Source of the DNA: Methanobacterium sp.
GTDB taxonomy: Archaea; Methanobacteriota; Methanobacteria; Methanobacteriales; Methanobacteriaceae
Reading direction: 5' to 3'
NCBI GenBank assembly: GCA_030017655.1
Contig: JASEIM010000038.1
Coordinates: forward strand, 1 to 10,312
DNA length: 10,312 nucleotides
Of this stretch, positions 1 through 6,696 are shown one piece after another (position 1 is the first letter of the stretch; the number at the start of each line of letters is the position of its first letter). The notes beneath the pieces are model-generated. The model was given only the letters and a program-made list of their open reading frames with translations. It made no database searches and was not told the DNA's origin. Made by a program: the position numbers and the translations under genes.

Positions 1-207
1 TTTTTGCATTTCAAATAGAGTATCAACAATTTCAACATTTTCATAGCCTAATTCTGTTAATAATTCCTTTTCCGGTTTTTCGGATAGTGGAATAATAACA
101 AAACCATTTTCTCGCTTTATTTTAGCATTAAGATTAATAAGTGAGCGTTTTAACAGCATTTTACGTGCATCATTTGCCATATTTTTTTTGATTTTAAGAC
201 CAATCAT
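1..207 (-). CDS. trm5: tRNA (guanine(37)-N1)-methyltransferase Trm5, N-terminal part (runs off the left edge)
   Basis: The first 69 codons of a minus-strand gene that continues beyond base 1. The peptide begins MIGLKIKKNMANDARKMLL and continues with a lysine-rich turn and a 'GFVIIPL' strand. This is the pattern of the small N-terminal D1 domain of archaeal Trm5, which starts with an 'LKI' strand, a helix ending in a K/R-L-L segment, and a 'V..P' strand. The known role of Trm5 is SAM-dependent methylation of N1 of G37 in tRNA, which prevents +1 frameshifting. The catalytic Rossmann domain is outside the window, so the related wyosine enzyme Taw2/TYW2 cannot be excluded. The start at 207 is preceded by GAGG (213-216) at 5-base spacing. 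A second Met at codon 10 is less likely, because the conserved LKI strand would be lost. It is divergent from diphthine synthase across 150 bp. Confidence 0.75.
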   Translation of the reverse strand, partial: MIGLKIKKNMANDARKMLLKRSLINLNAKIKRENGFVIIPLSEKPEKELLTELGYENVEIVDTLFEMQK

Positions 208-243
208 AATATCCTCAGTAAGCTCTTAACTATTATAACTAAA

Positions 244-279
244 TATTATCAAGATTAAATATAACAATTGTTGATAATA
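244..279. repeat. Perfect 9-bp inverted repeat in the divergent trm5/dphB promoter region
   Basis: TATTATCAA at 244-252 is the exact reverse complement of TTGATAATA at 271-279, with an 18-base spacer. The spacer end overlaps a second palindrome, AACAATTGTT (263-272). The element lies in the middle of the 150-bp gap between two divergent genes, where a regulator or paired promoter elements would be expected. The region is very AT-rich, so a chance origin is possible. No regulator can be named. Confidence 0.35.
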
Positions 280-357
280 AGTATTTTAAAAATTATATCT
301 GGTGATGATGATGCTTTATTTTTCAAATTTAAAATGTTTACAAAATAGGGGGTTGAA

Positions 358-1146
358 ATGGTGCTCTATTTTATCGGTTTAGGTCTTTATGATGAAAAAG
401 ATATATCTCTAAAAGGTATTGAAGCTCTAAAAAAAGTAGATGATATTTACGCTGAGTTTTACACCGCTGATCTTTTTGGAACAACATTATCTGCAATTGA
501 AGATATGATAAGCAAAGAAATCAGGGTTTTAACAAGAGAAGAGGTTGAAGAATTTAATATTCCCCTAAATGCTGCTATGAAAAAAGATGTTGCATTTTTA
601 GCTGCTGGAGATCCTTTAATTGCAACAACGCATACAGACATGATGATTGAAGCTAAAAAATTGAATATTGAAACTATAGTTATTCATTCCTCCTCTATTT
701 TATCTGCAGCTCCAGGTCTGGCAGGTCTTCAAGCATATAAATTCGGAAAAGTCACCACAATACCATTTCCAGAAGAAAATTATTTTCCACATTCCCCCTA
801 TCTTGCTATCAAAGCAAATAAAGGATTAAACGCTCACACACTTGTACTTCTGGATATTCGAGCAGATGAAGACCGATATATGACTGCAAATGAAGGATTG
901 GAATATCTTTTGAGAATTGAAAATGAAAGAAAGGAAAATATTGTGACTAAAAATTCTTTAGCCGTTGTAATTGCCCGTGCTGGTTCAGATAAACCAGTTG
1001 TACGTGCAGATAAAGTTAAAAATCTTATTAAAGAAGATTTCGGCGGGCCACTTCACTGTCTTATTATTCCAGGAGATCTTCACTTCATGGAAGCTGAATA
1101 TCTGGTTAAAATATGTGGAGCTCCAGATGAATTTCTTGTAGAATAA
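358..1146 (+). CDS. dphB: Diphthine synthase (EF2 diphthamide biosynthesis methyltransferase)
   Basis: A 262-residue protein of the tetrapyrrole-methylase fold, the usual size for archaeal DphB/Dph5. It uses SAM to methylate the 3-amino-3-carboxypropyl group on a histidine of translation elongation factor 2, giving diphthine on the way to diphthamide. Visible family signatures are the N-terminal GLGLYDEKDISLKG stretch (residues 7-20) followed by an 'AEFYT' strand, the SAM-site AGDPLIATTH (83-91), the YKFGKVTTIPFP segment (127-138) and the HTLVLLDIR strand (160-168). The ATG at 358 has a GGGGGT site at 348-353. A GTG directly after it is an alternative that would change only one residue. A DNA methyltransferase follows after 15 bp and is probably cotranscribed. 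Divergent trm5 upstream also serves translation fidelity. The assignment is secure. Confidence 0.95.
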   Translation: MVLYFIGLGLYDEKDISLKGIEALKKVDDIYAEFYTADLFGTTLSAIEDMISKEIRVLTREEVEEFNIPLNAAMKKDVAFLAAGDPLIATTHTDMMIEAKKLNIETIVIHSSSILSAAPGLAGLQAYKFGKVTTIPFPEENYFPHSPYLAIKANKGLNAHTLVLLDIRADEDRYMTANEGLEYLLRIENERKENIVTKNSLAVVIARAGSDKPVVRADKVKNLIKEDFGGPLHCLIIPGDLHFMEAEYLVKICGAPDEFLVE

Positions 1147-1161
1147 AAACCGGGATGAATT

Positions 1162-2097
1162 ATGCATAAAAACCATATTAACAAGCTGAAATACGCTAAA
1201 CCATTCTTAAAATGGGCCGGAGGTAAGACGCAACTACTTAATGAATTTGAAAAAAGAATACCTCCATCAATTAAGGATAAACTGGTCATAAAAAGATATA
1301 TTGAGCCTTTTGTTGGTGGAGGTGCCTTATTTTTCTATTTAAAGAGAAAATATAACATTGAAGAATCCTATCTTTTCGATATTAATAAAGAACTTATACT
1401 GGCTTATAAAACAATACAAACCAATCATAAGGCAATTATAGATAAATTAAGTGAAATAGAAGACAAACATCTCCAAAAATCCGAAAGTAAGAGAAGAGAA
1501 CATTATTATCAAATCAGGGACAGATATAACAGCCAGATGAAAAATTTTAATTATAATGACTTTGGTGAAAATTGGATTGAAAGAACATCATACTTGATAT
1601 TTTTGAATAAAACCTGTTTCAATGGCCTTTTCCGTCAAAACCAAAAAGGAGAATTTAACGTACCCTTTGGTCGTTATAAAAATCCCAGAATTTATGATAA
1701 AAATAATATAATTGCTGTAAATTCCGCTTTAGAAAATACCGAGATTTTTTGTGGAGATTTCACCAAATCATGTAAGTTTATAGAAGAAAAAAGCCTTGTG
1801 TATCTTGATCCGCCTTATCGGCCCATAAATAAAACTTCGAATTTTACCAACTATTCTAAGAACGGTTTTGGAGATGAGGATCAAAAAAGATTAGCTGTTT
1901 TTTTTGAAAAAATGTCCATAAAGGGTGCTTATCTAATGTTAAGCAATTCTGATCCTAAAAACGATGACCCCATGGATGATTTCTTTGATAAGCTTTATAA
2001 AAATCACAATATTTCCAGAATACCTGCTAAAAGGTTTATTAACTGTAATGCATCAAAAAGGGGAGAAATTAATGAATTGATAATCACCAACTTTTAA
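1162..2097 (+). CDS. dam: D12-class DNA adenine N6-methyltransferase (Dam-like, probably GATC)
   Basis: A 311-residue adenine-specific DNA methyltransferase of the Dam/M.MjaIII/DpnM type (MethyltransfD12 family). In order the sequence shows the KPFLKWAGGKTQLL signature (residues 13-26), the SAM-binding EPFVGGGALFF (48-58) with the following acidic DINKEL (73-78), the target-recognition stretch FLNKTCFNGLFR (147-158) ending in NVPFG, and the catalytic DPPY (216-219). This circular arrangement, SAM motif first and DPPY late, is the alpha class. All key residues are present and the length is normal, so it should be active. GATC specificity is inferred from family resemblance. No restriction endonuclease is visible beside it, so it looks like an orphan methylase. 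The start at 1162 has only a weak site (GGATG near 1153-1157), suggesting translational coupling to diphthine synthase 15 bp upstream. Confidence 0.9.
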   Translation: MHKNHINKLKYAKPFLKWAGGKTQLLNEFEKRIPPSIKDKLVIKRYIEPFVGGGALFFYLKRKYNIEESYLFDINKELILAYKTIQTNHKAIIDKLSEIEDKHLQKSESKRREHYYQIRDRYNSQMKNFNYNDFGENWIERTSYLIFLNKTCFNGLFRQNQKGEFNVPFGRYKNPRIYDKNNIIAVNSALENTEIFCGDFTKSCKFIEEKSLVYLDPPYRPINKTSNFTNYSKNGFGDEDQKRLAVFFEKMSIKGAYLMLSNSDPKNDDPMDDFFDKLYKNHNISRIPAKRFINCNASKRGEINELIITNF

Positions 2098-2126
2098 TGA
2101 CTTTTAATTATAATAATTTGATTATT

Positions 2127-2366
2127 CTATTTTTCTTCCTTAACCTGTTCTTTTTCAATGATTTTTTCGGTATAATCAACTTTTTCAATATTTTGCATTG
2201 GTATTATCACGCGTTTAGTTCCATCCTCCTTCGGTTCATATGTTATTTCAATTAAGCCCCTGTTTTCGTCCACTTCAATTTTTTCTACTCCAAACTCCCC
2301 TCTTTTAAAATTGTGCACATTTTCATTAATCAGACTGACTTCCAGTTTTTCTATCGTTTTAATCAC
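2127..2366 (-). CDS. Small hypothetical protein, start codon uncertain
   Basis: About 79 residues, charged and soluble, with no signal peptide or membrane helix. I do not recognise a family. The sequence has beta-strand-like segments ending in an acidic/lysine-rich tail (residues 66-79, rich in K and E), and the core 'RGLIEITYEPKEDGTKRVIIP' region looks like two strands with a turn. Regular codon use and a promoter with correct spacing support a real gene. A TATA-like element lies at 2414-2424 on the minus strand and would place a transcript start near 2392. The longest frame starts with GTG at 2366-2364, but that GTG lies inside a good Shine-Dalgarno (AGAGGTGAT, minus strand, about 2371-2363), so the true start may be a non-standard codon slightly downstream. 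The gene converges on the DNA methyltransferase with a 29-bp gap and follows the carotenoid genes on the same strand after a T-tract. Confidence 0.65.
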   Translation of the reverse strand: MIKTIEKLEVSLINENVHNFKRGEFGVEKIEVDENRGLIEITYEPKEDGTKRVIIPMQNIEKVDYTEKIIEKEQVKEEK

Positions 2367-2413
2367 CTCTTGATACTGTTTATTATATTATTTATTATTC
2401 AAATAATTTTCAG

Positions 2414-2424
2414 ATATTTTAAAG
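2414..2424 (-). promoter_or_regulatory. TATA-like promoter element of the small hypothetical gene
   Basis: The minus strand reads CTTTAAAATATC over this stretch, an archaeal TATA-like box. The predicted transcript start, about 26 bases downstream, is near 2392, which leaves a short leader of about 26 bases holding the AGAGGTGAT ribosome site. It implies transcription independent of the carotenoid genes. Confidence 0.4.
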
Positions 2425-2441
2425 ATAGTAGCTTAATTATC

Positions 2442-2448
2442 AAAAAAA
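2442..2448 (-). terminator. T-tract terminator after the carotenoid operon
   Basis: On the minus strand a run of seven T begins about 10 bases after the stop codon of the prenyltransferase gene. Archaeal RNA polymerase terminates at such U-tracts without a required hairpin. Its position between the prenyltransferase stop and the next promoter fits the end of the crtI-crtB-lyeJ transcript. Confidence 0.5.
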
Positions 2449-2457
2449 TTACTATAT

Positions 2458-3309
2458 TTATATATTAACACCGAAAACATTGAAAAGTACCAGCGCTGCG
2501 AATAATAGACCTCCAAGTGAGGTGTTTACATAAGGAAGGTACCAATAGAGCTTATTGATATCCAGATCATCTTTAATTAAAAGTAAAAATGGAAACAATG
2601 GATAAAGGAATACTAGAAAGCTTAAAAATCTATAATCAGCCAGATTTATTACAATAAATGATAAAATAAGCCAGAATACTAGGGTCAGTATTAGAGAAGC
2701 TTTTTTCCCTATAAAAACTGGCGTGGTATTTATTCCGGCATCCTTATCATATTTAATGTCAGGAATTGCTGAAAAAATATGCATTGCAGATATATGGAAA
2801 TAAGCTCCCACCATAATTATTAGAGAAGGTATTGAATCTGCAATCATGCTGTAAGCAAATATTCCGGGCATTATATACAAGTAATTAGATGAAAAGTCCA
2901 AAAATGGTCTTTCTTTAAATCTCAAAGGAGGAGAACTGTAAAAATAAGACAACAACAAGAAAAATGAAAATAAAATGCGTTCCAGATTGGTCTGGAAGAC
3001 TATTAAAACTAAACTGATGCCAGTAACCAGATAAATAACATTAAGAAGTTTCTTTTTTTCTTCACCCTTTATACGGTGCTCTTTTTCATCTTTTTTTGGG
3101 TTTTTTTCATCTGTTTTCTCATCCCAGTAATCATTAACCCCGTATATAAACACATTAGCAAAAAAAAAGAAGTAAATAAGATAAATATAATAATCAAATC
3201 TGAAAAAATCTCCTAAAGCACCCGCAGCAAGGGCATATCCTACTACATATGTTCCACCTGTATAAATCCAGAATCTGAATCTTGAAATTTTAAATAAAAA
3301 GGATAACAT
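2458..3309 (-). CDS. lyeJ: UbiA-family prenyltransferase, probable lycopene elongase/hydratase (LyeJ-like)
   Basis: A 283-residue membrane protein of the UbiA superfamily with about eight hydrophobic helices. The two Asp-rich motifs that bind Mg-diphosphate are intact: NDYWDEKTD (59-67) and DIKYDKDAG (184-192). The SRFRFW start, the ANVFIYGVND lead into the first motif, the following NPKKD, and the SPPLRFKERPFLD segment (126-138) resemble haloarchaeal lycopene elongases. Those enzymes add dimethylallyl C5 units to both ends of lycopene and hydrate them, giving C50 carotenoids. Placement directly after crtB (23-bp gap), with crtI and cruF upstream, supports this over a quinone or archaeol-lipid role. 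A digeranylgeranylglyceryl-phosphate synthase-like role is the main alternative, and the context argues against it. Ribosome site GTGA (3314-3317) lies 4 bases from the ATG. It is the last gene of the apparent operon. Confidence 0.8.
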   Translation of the reverse strand: MLSFLFKISRFRFWIYTGGTYVVGYALAAGALGDFFRFDYYIYLIYFFFFANVFIYGVNDYWDEKTDEKNPKKDEKEHRIKGEEKKKLLNVIYLVTGISLVLIVFQTNLERILFSFFLLLSYFYSSPPLRFKERPFLDFSSNYLYIMPGIFAYSMIADSIPSLIIMVGAYFHISAMHIFSAIPDIKYDKDAGINTTPVFIGKKASLILTLVFWLILSFIVINLADYRFLSFLVFLYPLFPFLLLIKDDLDINKLYWYLPYVNTSLGGLLFAALVLFNVFGVNI

Positions 3310-3332
3310 AATTTCACTATTTTAACATAGAA

Positions 3333-4166
3333 TTAGCTTAGACTTGCTTTAATTGAATTAAATGCGACTTTATAGAGTATATTTGGGATTGAAGGCTTAA
3401 CCTTTCTCTGATATACCACAAAAGGATTCTTATTGATCTGTGATCCTGTCCATTTATAAAGATCTGAAGCTGTTTTGATCGGAATCAAATATCTAAAGGG
3501 TATGTAAGAAAATCCATCCTCAGCTTTTATTTGCCATGAGTAATAAGTTTCTAACTGTTTCCTTATGAATCCATTGAATTCTTCAGGTTTCTTTCTAGTG
3601 TATTCCTCATTTAAAGACTCAATATTAAATGATTTAAGATCTTTTTGGGGGAAATAAGACCTTCCAAGTTCAATATCTTCAGAGATATCCCTTATGAAGT
3701 TTATATATTGCATTGCACGTCCTAAATAACGTGCATTATCATAAGATTCCTTAGGTAAATTCATTATTTTTGCCATGAAAAGTCCAACAACTTCAGAAGA
3801 CCCGTAAAGGTAAACCAGGAGATCTTTCATGGTTTCATATTTAGATGTTGTAATATCCATCTCCATTGAATTTAAGAAAGCATCAACCCAACTGTTTTCG
3901 AATTTTTTTCTCTCTAATAATTTAACAAATGAATCTACTACAATATCCCCAGTTATTATCCCATCTAAAGCTCGATAATATCTTTCTTTAAAACCATAAA
4001 ACCCCTCAGCATCCTGGGGGATAGCATCCACATAATCATCAGCTTTTCTTAAAAAACTATACAGTACAAAAACATCCTCTTTTACCTTTTTGGGGAAAAA
4101 TATAGTACTATAAAAATATGTTCTACTTCCTCCCTTGAATATAGAGTAAATGGTTTGATCTATCAT
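3333..4166 (-). CDS. crtB: 15-cis-phytoene synthase (squalene/phytoene synthase family)
   Basis: A 277-residue all-helical trans-isoprenyl diphosphate synthase that condenses two prenyl diphosphates head to head. With C20 GGPP as substrate the product is phytoene. Both Asp-rich metal-binding motifs are present: DDYVD (43-47) after the LYSFLRKA helix, and RDISED (159-164) within the NFIRDISEDIELGRSYFP signature. The YGSSEVVGL helix (121-129) is also typical. The length is slightly short for CrtB. From sequence alone a C30 enzyme (CrtM, dehydrosqualene synthase) is possible, but neighbouring cruF and lyeJ-like genes act on C40 and larger carotenoids. GTGA (4174-4177) sits 7 bases before the ATG. 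It lies 37 bp after crtI and 23 bp before the prenyltransferase, so the three are probably one transcript. Confidence 0.9.
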   Translation of the reverse strand: MIDQTIYSIFKGGSRTYFYSTIFFPKKVKEDVFVLYSFLRKADDYVDAIPQDAEGFYGFKERYYRALDGIITGDIVVDSFVKLLERKKFENSWVDAFLNSMEMDITTSKYETMKDLLVYLYGSSEVVGLFMAKIMNLPKESYDNARYLGRAMQYINFIRDISEDIELGRSYFPQKDLKSFNIESLNEEYTRKKPEEFNGFIRKQLETYYSWQIKAEDGFSYIPFRYLIPIKTASDLYKWTGSQINKNPFVVYQRKVKPSIPNILYKVAFNSIKASLS

Positions 4167-4203
4167 GGTGTTCTCACTCTCAATTTATAAAAAAGCATCC
4201 TTT

Positions 4204-5676
4204 TCATAGATATTTGTCCGAAAGTTTATCTACAACAATCTGGGATGAAATAAGTGTCATTGGCACCCCAATTCCTGGATGGGTATAATGTCCAGAATAA
4301 TAGAGATTTTTAACTTTTTTACTTTTATGTGCAGGCCTCCAAAGCGCAGATTGTCTTAATGTATGGGATAATCCTAAAGCTGTACCTTTATATGCATTAT
4401 AACGATGTTTAAAGTCGTTTAAAGCAAATATTCTTTTTACTACGATGCGATCTCTTATATTTTCACCTAATTTAGCTTCCAGATCATCCATTATCTTGTT
4501 ATAAAAACTTTCTCTAAGTTCAGGAGTATCCTCAAGTCCAGGAGCTAATGGTATCAATATAAACAAAGTATCTGATCCCTTTGGTGCTGCTGATAAATCT
4601 GTTCTTGAAGGAACATTTACATAATAAGATGGATTTTCTGGCCATGCTGCTTTTTTGGGGTCAAATATTGTATCAAATCCATGTTCCCAATCCTCGTCTA
4701 AAAACAGGTTGTGATGAACCAGTTTGTCCACTGTGTAATCTACCCCCAAATATACGACCATTGCAGATGGCGCCAAAACCCTAGAATTCCAATATTTATC
4801 ATCATATGTTCGATTTTCTTTAGTAAGGAAATCTAATTCTGAATGAGCATAATCCGCATTTACAATAATCACATCGGCTTCATAAGCTCCTTTATTGGTT
4901 ATTACTCTTTTTATCCTATGATCATGTACTTCTAACATTTCTACAGGCTCATTAAAACTAAAATCAACCCCATGAAACTCTGCAAGATTATAAATAGATT
5001 CTACAACTTTTCTCATGCCTCCCTGAGGATAAAATACTCCCATAGTAAGATCTACATGAGACATGAGATGGTAAAATGAAGGAGTGTTAGCTGGAGACCC
5101 TCCAAGGAAACCAATTGCATACTCAAGTATTTTTCTTGCTTCATCACTTTTAAATTTCTTATTAACATAATGCTGTAAATTTTCCCAGATATTTAGTTTA
5201 TAGCCCCTAAGTAGTAATTTGCCATTTAAGAAGTCCAGAATAGAATTATAATCTTTATATAGCATCTCCTCTATAGAAAAATCATATAGTTCTTCAGAAG
5301 ATTTAAGATATTCTTTTAATTTCTCTGCTCCATTTTCTTCAAGACTATCAAATAATTCAAAATTCTTTTCTAAGTCAGCAGCCACATCAACTAATTTTTT
5401 ATCCCCAAAAAATATTCTATATGATGGATCAAGTCTTTCTAGCTTGAAAAAGTCTTCTGGTTTCTTTCCAAATTGAGCATAGAACCTCTCATATACATCC
5501 GGCATAAGATACCATGATGGACCCATATCAAAATAAAAGTCTTTATCACTATAAAAACTGGCTCTTCCACCAGGTTGCTCGTTTTTTTCAAAAACCTTTA
5601 CATTAAAACCTTTTTTTGCCAATAAAGCTGCTGCAGATAACCCCCCAAATCCTGCTCCTATAACTATCGCATCCAT
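4204..5676 (-). CDS. crtI: Phytoene desaturase (CrtI family carotenoid dehydrogenase)
   Basis: A 490-residue FAD-dependent desaturase of normal family length. It begins with the dinucleotide-binding GAGFGG (7-12), the acidic residue closing the second strand (E30), and the GGRAS loop (36-40). It ends with the carotenoid-dehydrogenase signature YYSGHYTHPGIGVPM (459-473). CrtI introduces the double bonds that turn phytoene into lycopene. The family also includes CrtD (3,4-desaturase) and CrtN, and the fine specificity cannot be read here. As the only desaturase in the cluster it may perform the CrtD-like steps too. FAD must be re-oxidised by oxygen or a quinone in known CrtI enzymes, and neither is expected in a hydrogenotrophic methanogen. 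The ATG at 5676 has GTGA at 5681-5684. A TATA box at 5709-5716 makes it the first gene of the crtI-crtB-lyeJ operon. Confidence 0.92.
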   Translation of the reverse strand: MDAIVIGAGFGGLSAAALLAKKGFNVKVFEKNEQPGGRASFYSDKDFYFDMGPSWYLMPDVYERFYAQFGKKPEDFFKLERLDPSYRIFFGDKKLVDVAADLEKNFELFDSLEENGAEKLKEYLKSSEELYDFSIEEMLYKDYNSILDFLNGKLLLRGYKLNIWENLQHYVNKKFKSDEARKILEYAIGFLGGSPANTPSFYHLMSHVDLTMGVFYPQGGMRKVVESIYNLAEFHGVDFSFNEPVEMLEVHDHRIKRVITNKGAYEADVIIVNADYAHSELDFLTKENRTYDDKYWNSRVLAPSAMVVYLGVDYTVDKLVHHNLFLDEDWEHGFDTIFDPKKAAWPENPSYYVNVPSRTDLSAAPKGSDTLFILIPLAPGLEDTPELRESFYNKIMDDLEAKLGENIRDRIVVKRIFALNDFKHRYNAYKGTALGLSHTLRQSALWRPAHKSKKVKNLYYSGHYTHPGIGVPMTLISSQIVVDKLSDKYL

Positions 5677-5708
5677 ATTATCACATAATATTACTAATTT
5701 ATAATTAT

Positions 5709-5716
5709 TTATATAA
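5709..5716 (-). promoter_or_regulatory. TATA box of the crtI-crtB-lyeJ operon
   Basis: TTATATAA is centred about 36 bases before the crtI start codon. Archaeal initiation about 26 bases downstream gives a start near 5686, leaving a very short leader that still contains the GTGA ribosome site at 5681-5684. Immediately upstream lies the palindrome ATCATATGAT (5719-5728), which overlaps a GATC site. Confidence 0.45.
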
Positions 5717-5718
5717 TT

Positions 5719-5728
5719 ATCATATGAT
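5719..5728. promoter_or_regulatory. 10-bp palindrome at the upstream edge of the crtI TATA box
   Basis: ATCATATGAT is a perfect palindrome 3 bases upstream of the TATA box, where TFB or a repressor would bind. A GATC runs through its right end (5726-5729). It is a candidate operator only. A short AT-rich palindrome can arise by chance. Confidence 0.25.
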
Positions 5729-5823
5729 CAATTTTTTTTAATTTCTTATTAAATATTAGTATATACTACCTTATATTTTTTTCACATAATTGAAGTTTTA
5801 GAAACAATTATAATGGCTATCAG

Positions 5824-5843
5824 AAAATAATAAAAATAAAATA
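5824..5843 (-). terminator. T-rich terminator region after cruF
   Basis: Read on the minus strand, this stretch about 40 bases past the cruF stop is made of repeated T-runs (4 to 5 T separated by single A). It suits archaeal termination and suggests that cruF and crtI are separate transcripts despite facing the same way. Read-through into crtI cannot be excluded. Confidence 0.35.
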
Positions 5844-5880
5844 TTGTTTAAAATTCTATTTTAATGCATGAAAAATGGCA

Positions 5881-6648
5881 TTATTGATTATTTACATTTT
5901 TAATTTCAAAATCACCAATCTTACCCTTTGTTTCACTTAAAACAAAGATAATAAATATTATACCAATAATTCCAGGTAACCATAACTTTAAATAGAAACA
6001 TGCAGGGGTCCAAAAGCATAAAATCAAAAAAAGACTTGAAATCAACGCTTTTGGCTTATTTTTATTTATTAATTCACCTTTTAAAATTACAATACTTATT
6101 AGAGCGGCTAAAGCACCTGTTAATATCCACCCCACAAAGTTCATAAATGGAACTCCATAAAAAACACCGGAATCAAAATAAGTCCAGAAATTCAGCGCTA
6201 CAGCGGCAGGATCTAAAACCAAATCAGTTATGAGGACAAGAAAAGCTGTTAATAATATGATTTTCCAGTAAGTTCTAGTTTTTAATGTAGCCAGGTAAAT
6301 ACTACCTATAAATAAAGGCACATATGCAAATGGAACTGTGTAAGGAGTATATCCAAATATTTTGAATCCAATAAGGTTAGTATATACAAATTGCGAGTAA
6401 GGATATCCCGTAATAATGGCCAATGTTTCAATTGAAATGGCATAAATACTCATCATAATTAAGAATAATACTGACTTTTTCAGCCCTAGCCATGTAATTA
6501 CAGCAAAATAACAGGGTAAAGATAATCCTATAATGAATATACCAGATATAAATGCCATTTCTGGTTTTATTGGAACATTAGTTACAAAAAATGCTGCAAT
6601 GGCCAAGAATATACCTGTAATCCAAAAAATCTTAGAAATATCCTTCAT
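5881..6648 (-). CDS. cruF: CruF-family carotenoid hydratase (bisanhydrobacterioruberin hydratase-like)
   Basis: A 255-residue integral membrane protein with about seven hydrophobic helices and the CruF/carotenoid-biosynthesis-family signatures. These are an Glu followed by a glycine-tyrosine turn, IETLAIITGYPYSQFVY (73-89), the acidic TDLVLDPAAV (141-150), and YGVPFMNFVGW (164-174). In haloarchaea CruF adds water to the end groups of bisanhydrobacterioruberin to give bacterioruberin, and in bacteria it is a gamma-carotene 1,2-hydratase. Acting beside a LyeJ-like enzyme, the C50 substrate is more likely here. The ATG at 6648 has an excellent GGTGA site (6656-6660) at 7-base spacing. It is divergent from the UbiB-like kinase gene across 76 bp and 204 bp upstream of crtI, from which a T-rich stretch may separate it. 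Confidence 0.85.
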   Translation of the reverse strand: MKDISKIFWITGIFLAIAAFFVTNVPIKPEMAFISGIFIIGLSLPCYFAVITWLGLKKSVLFLIMMSIYAISIETLAIITGYPYSQFVYTNLIGFKIFGYTPYTVPFAYVPLFIGSIYLATLKTRTYWKIILLTAFLVLITDLVLDPAAVALNFWTYFDSGVFYGVPFMNFVGWILTGALAALISIVILKGELINKNKPKALISSLFLILCFWTPACFYLKLWLPGIIGIIFIIFVLSETKGKIGDFEIKNVNNQ

Positions 6649-6696
6649 TAAATATTCACCAAATTAATTTATCTTAATACAATTTAATAAAAAGTA

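Noticed and set aside
2098..2126. AATAAT-TTG-ATTATT as a hairpin terminator between the converging genes
   Set aside because: Six A/T pairs with a 3-base loop would be very weak, and archaeal termination depends more on T-tracts. The T-run lies just inside the opposing gene, so I did not list it as a feature.
4581..4784. 67-codon plus-strand open frame inside crtI
   Set aside because: Shadow of the conserved desaturase. Apparent Cys motifs come from the reverse reading of crtI codons.
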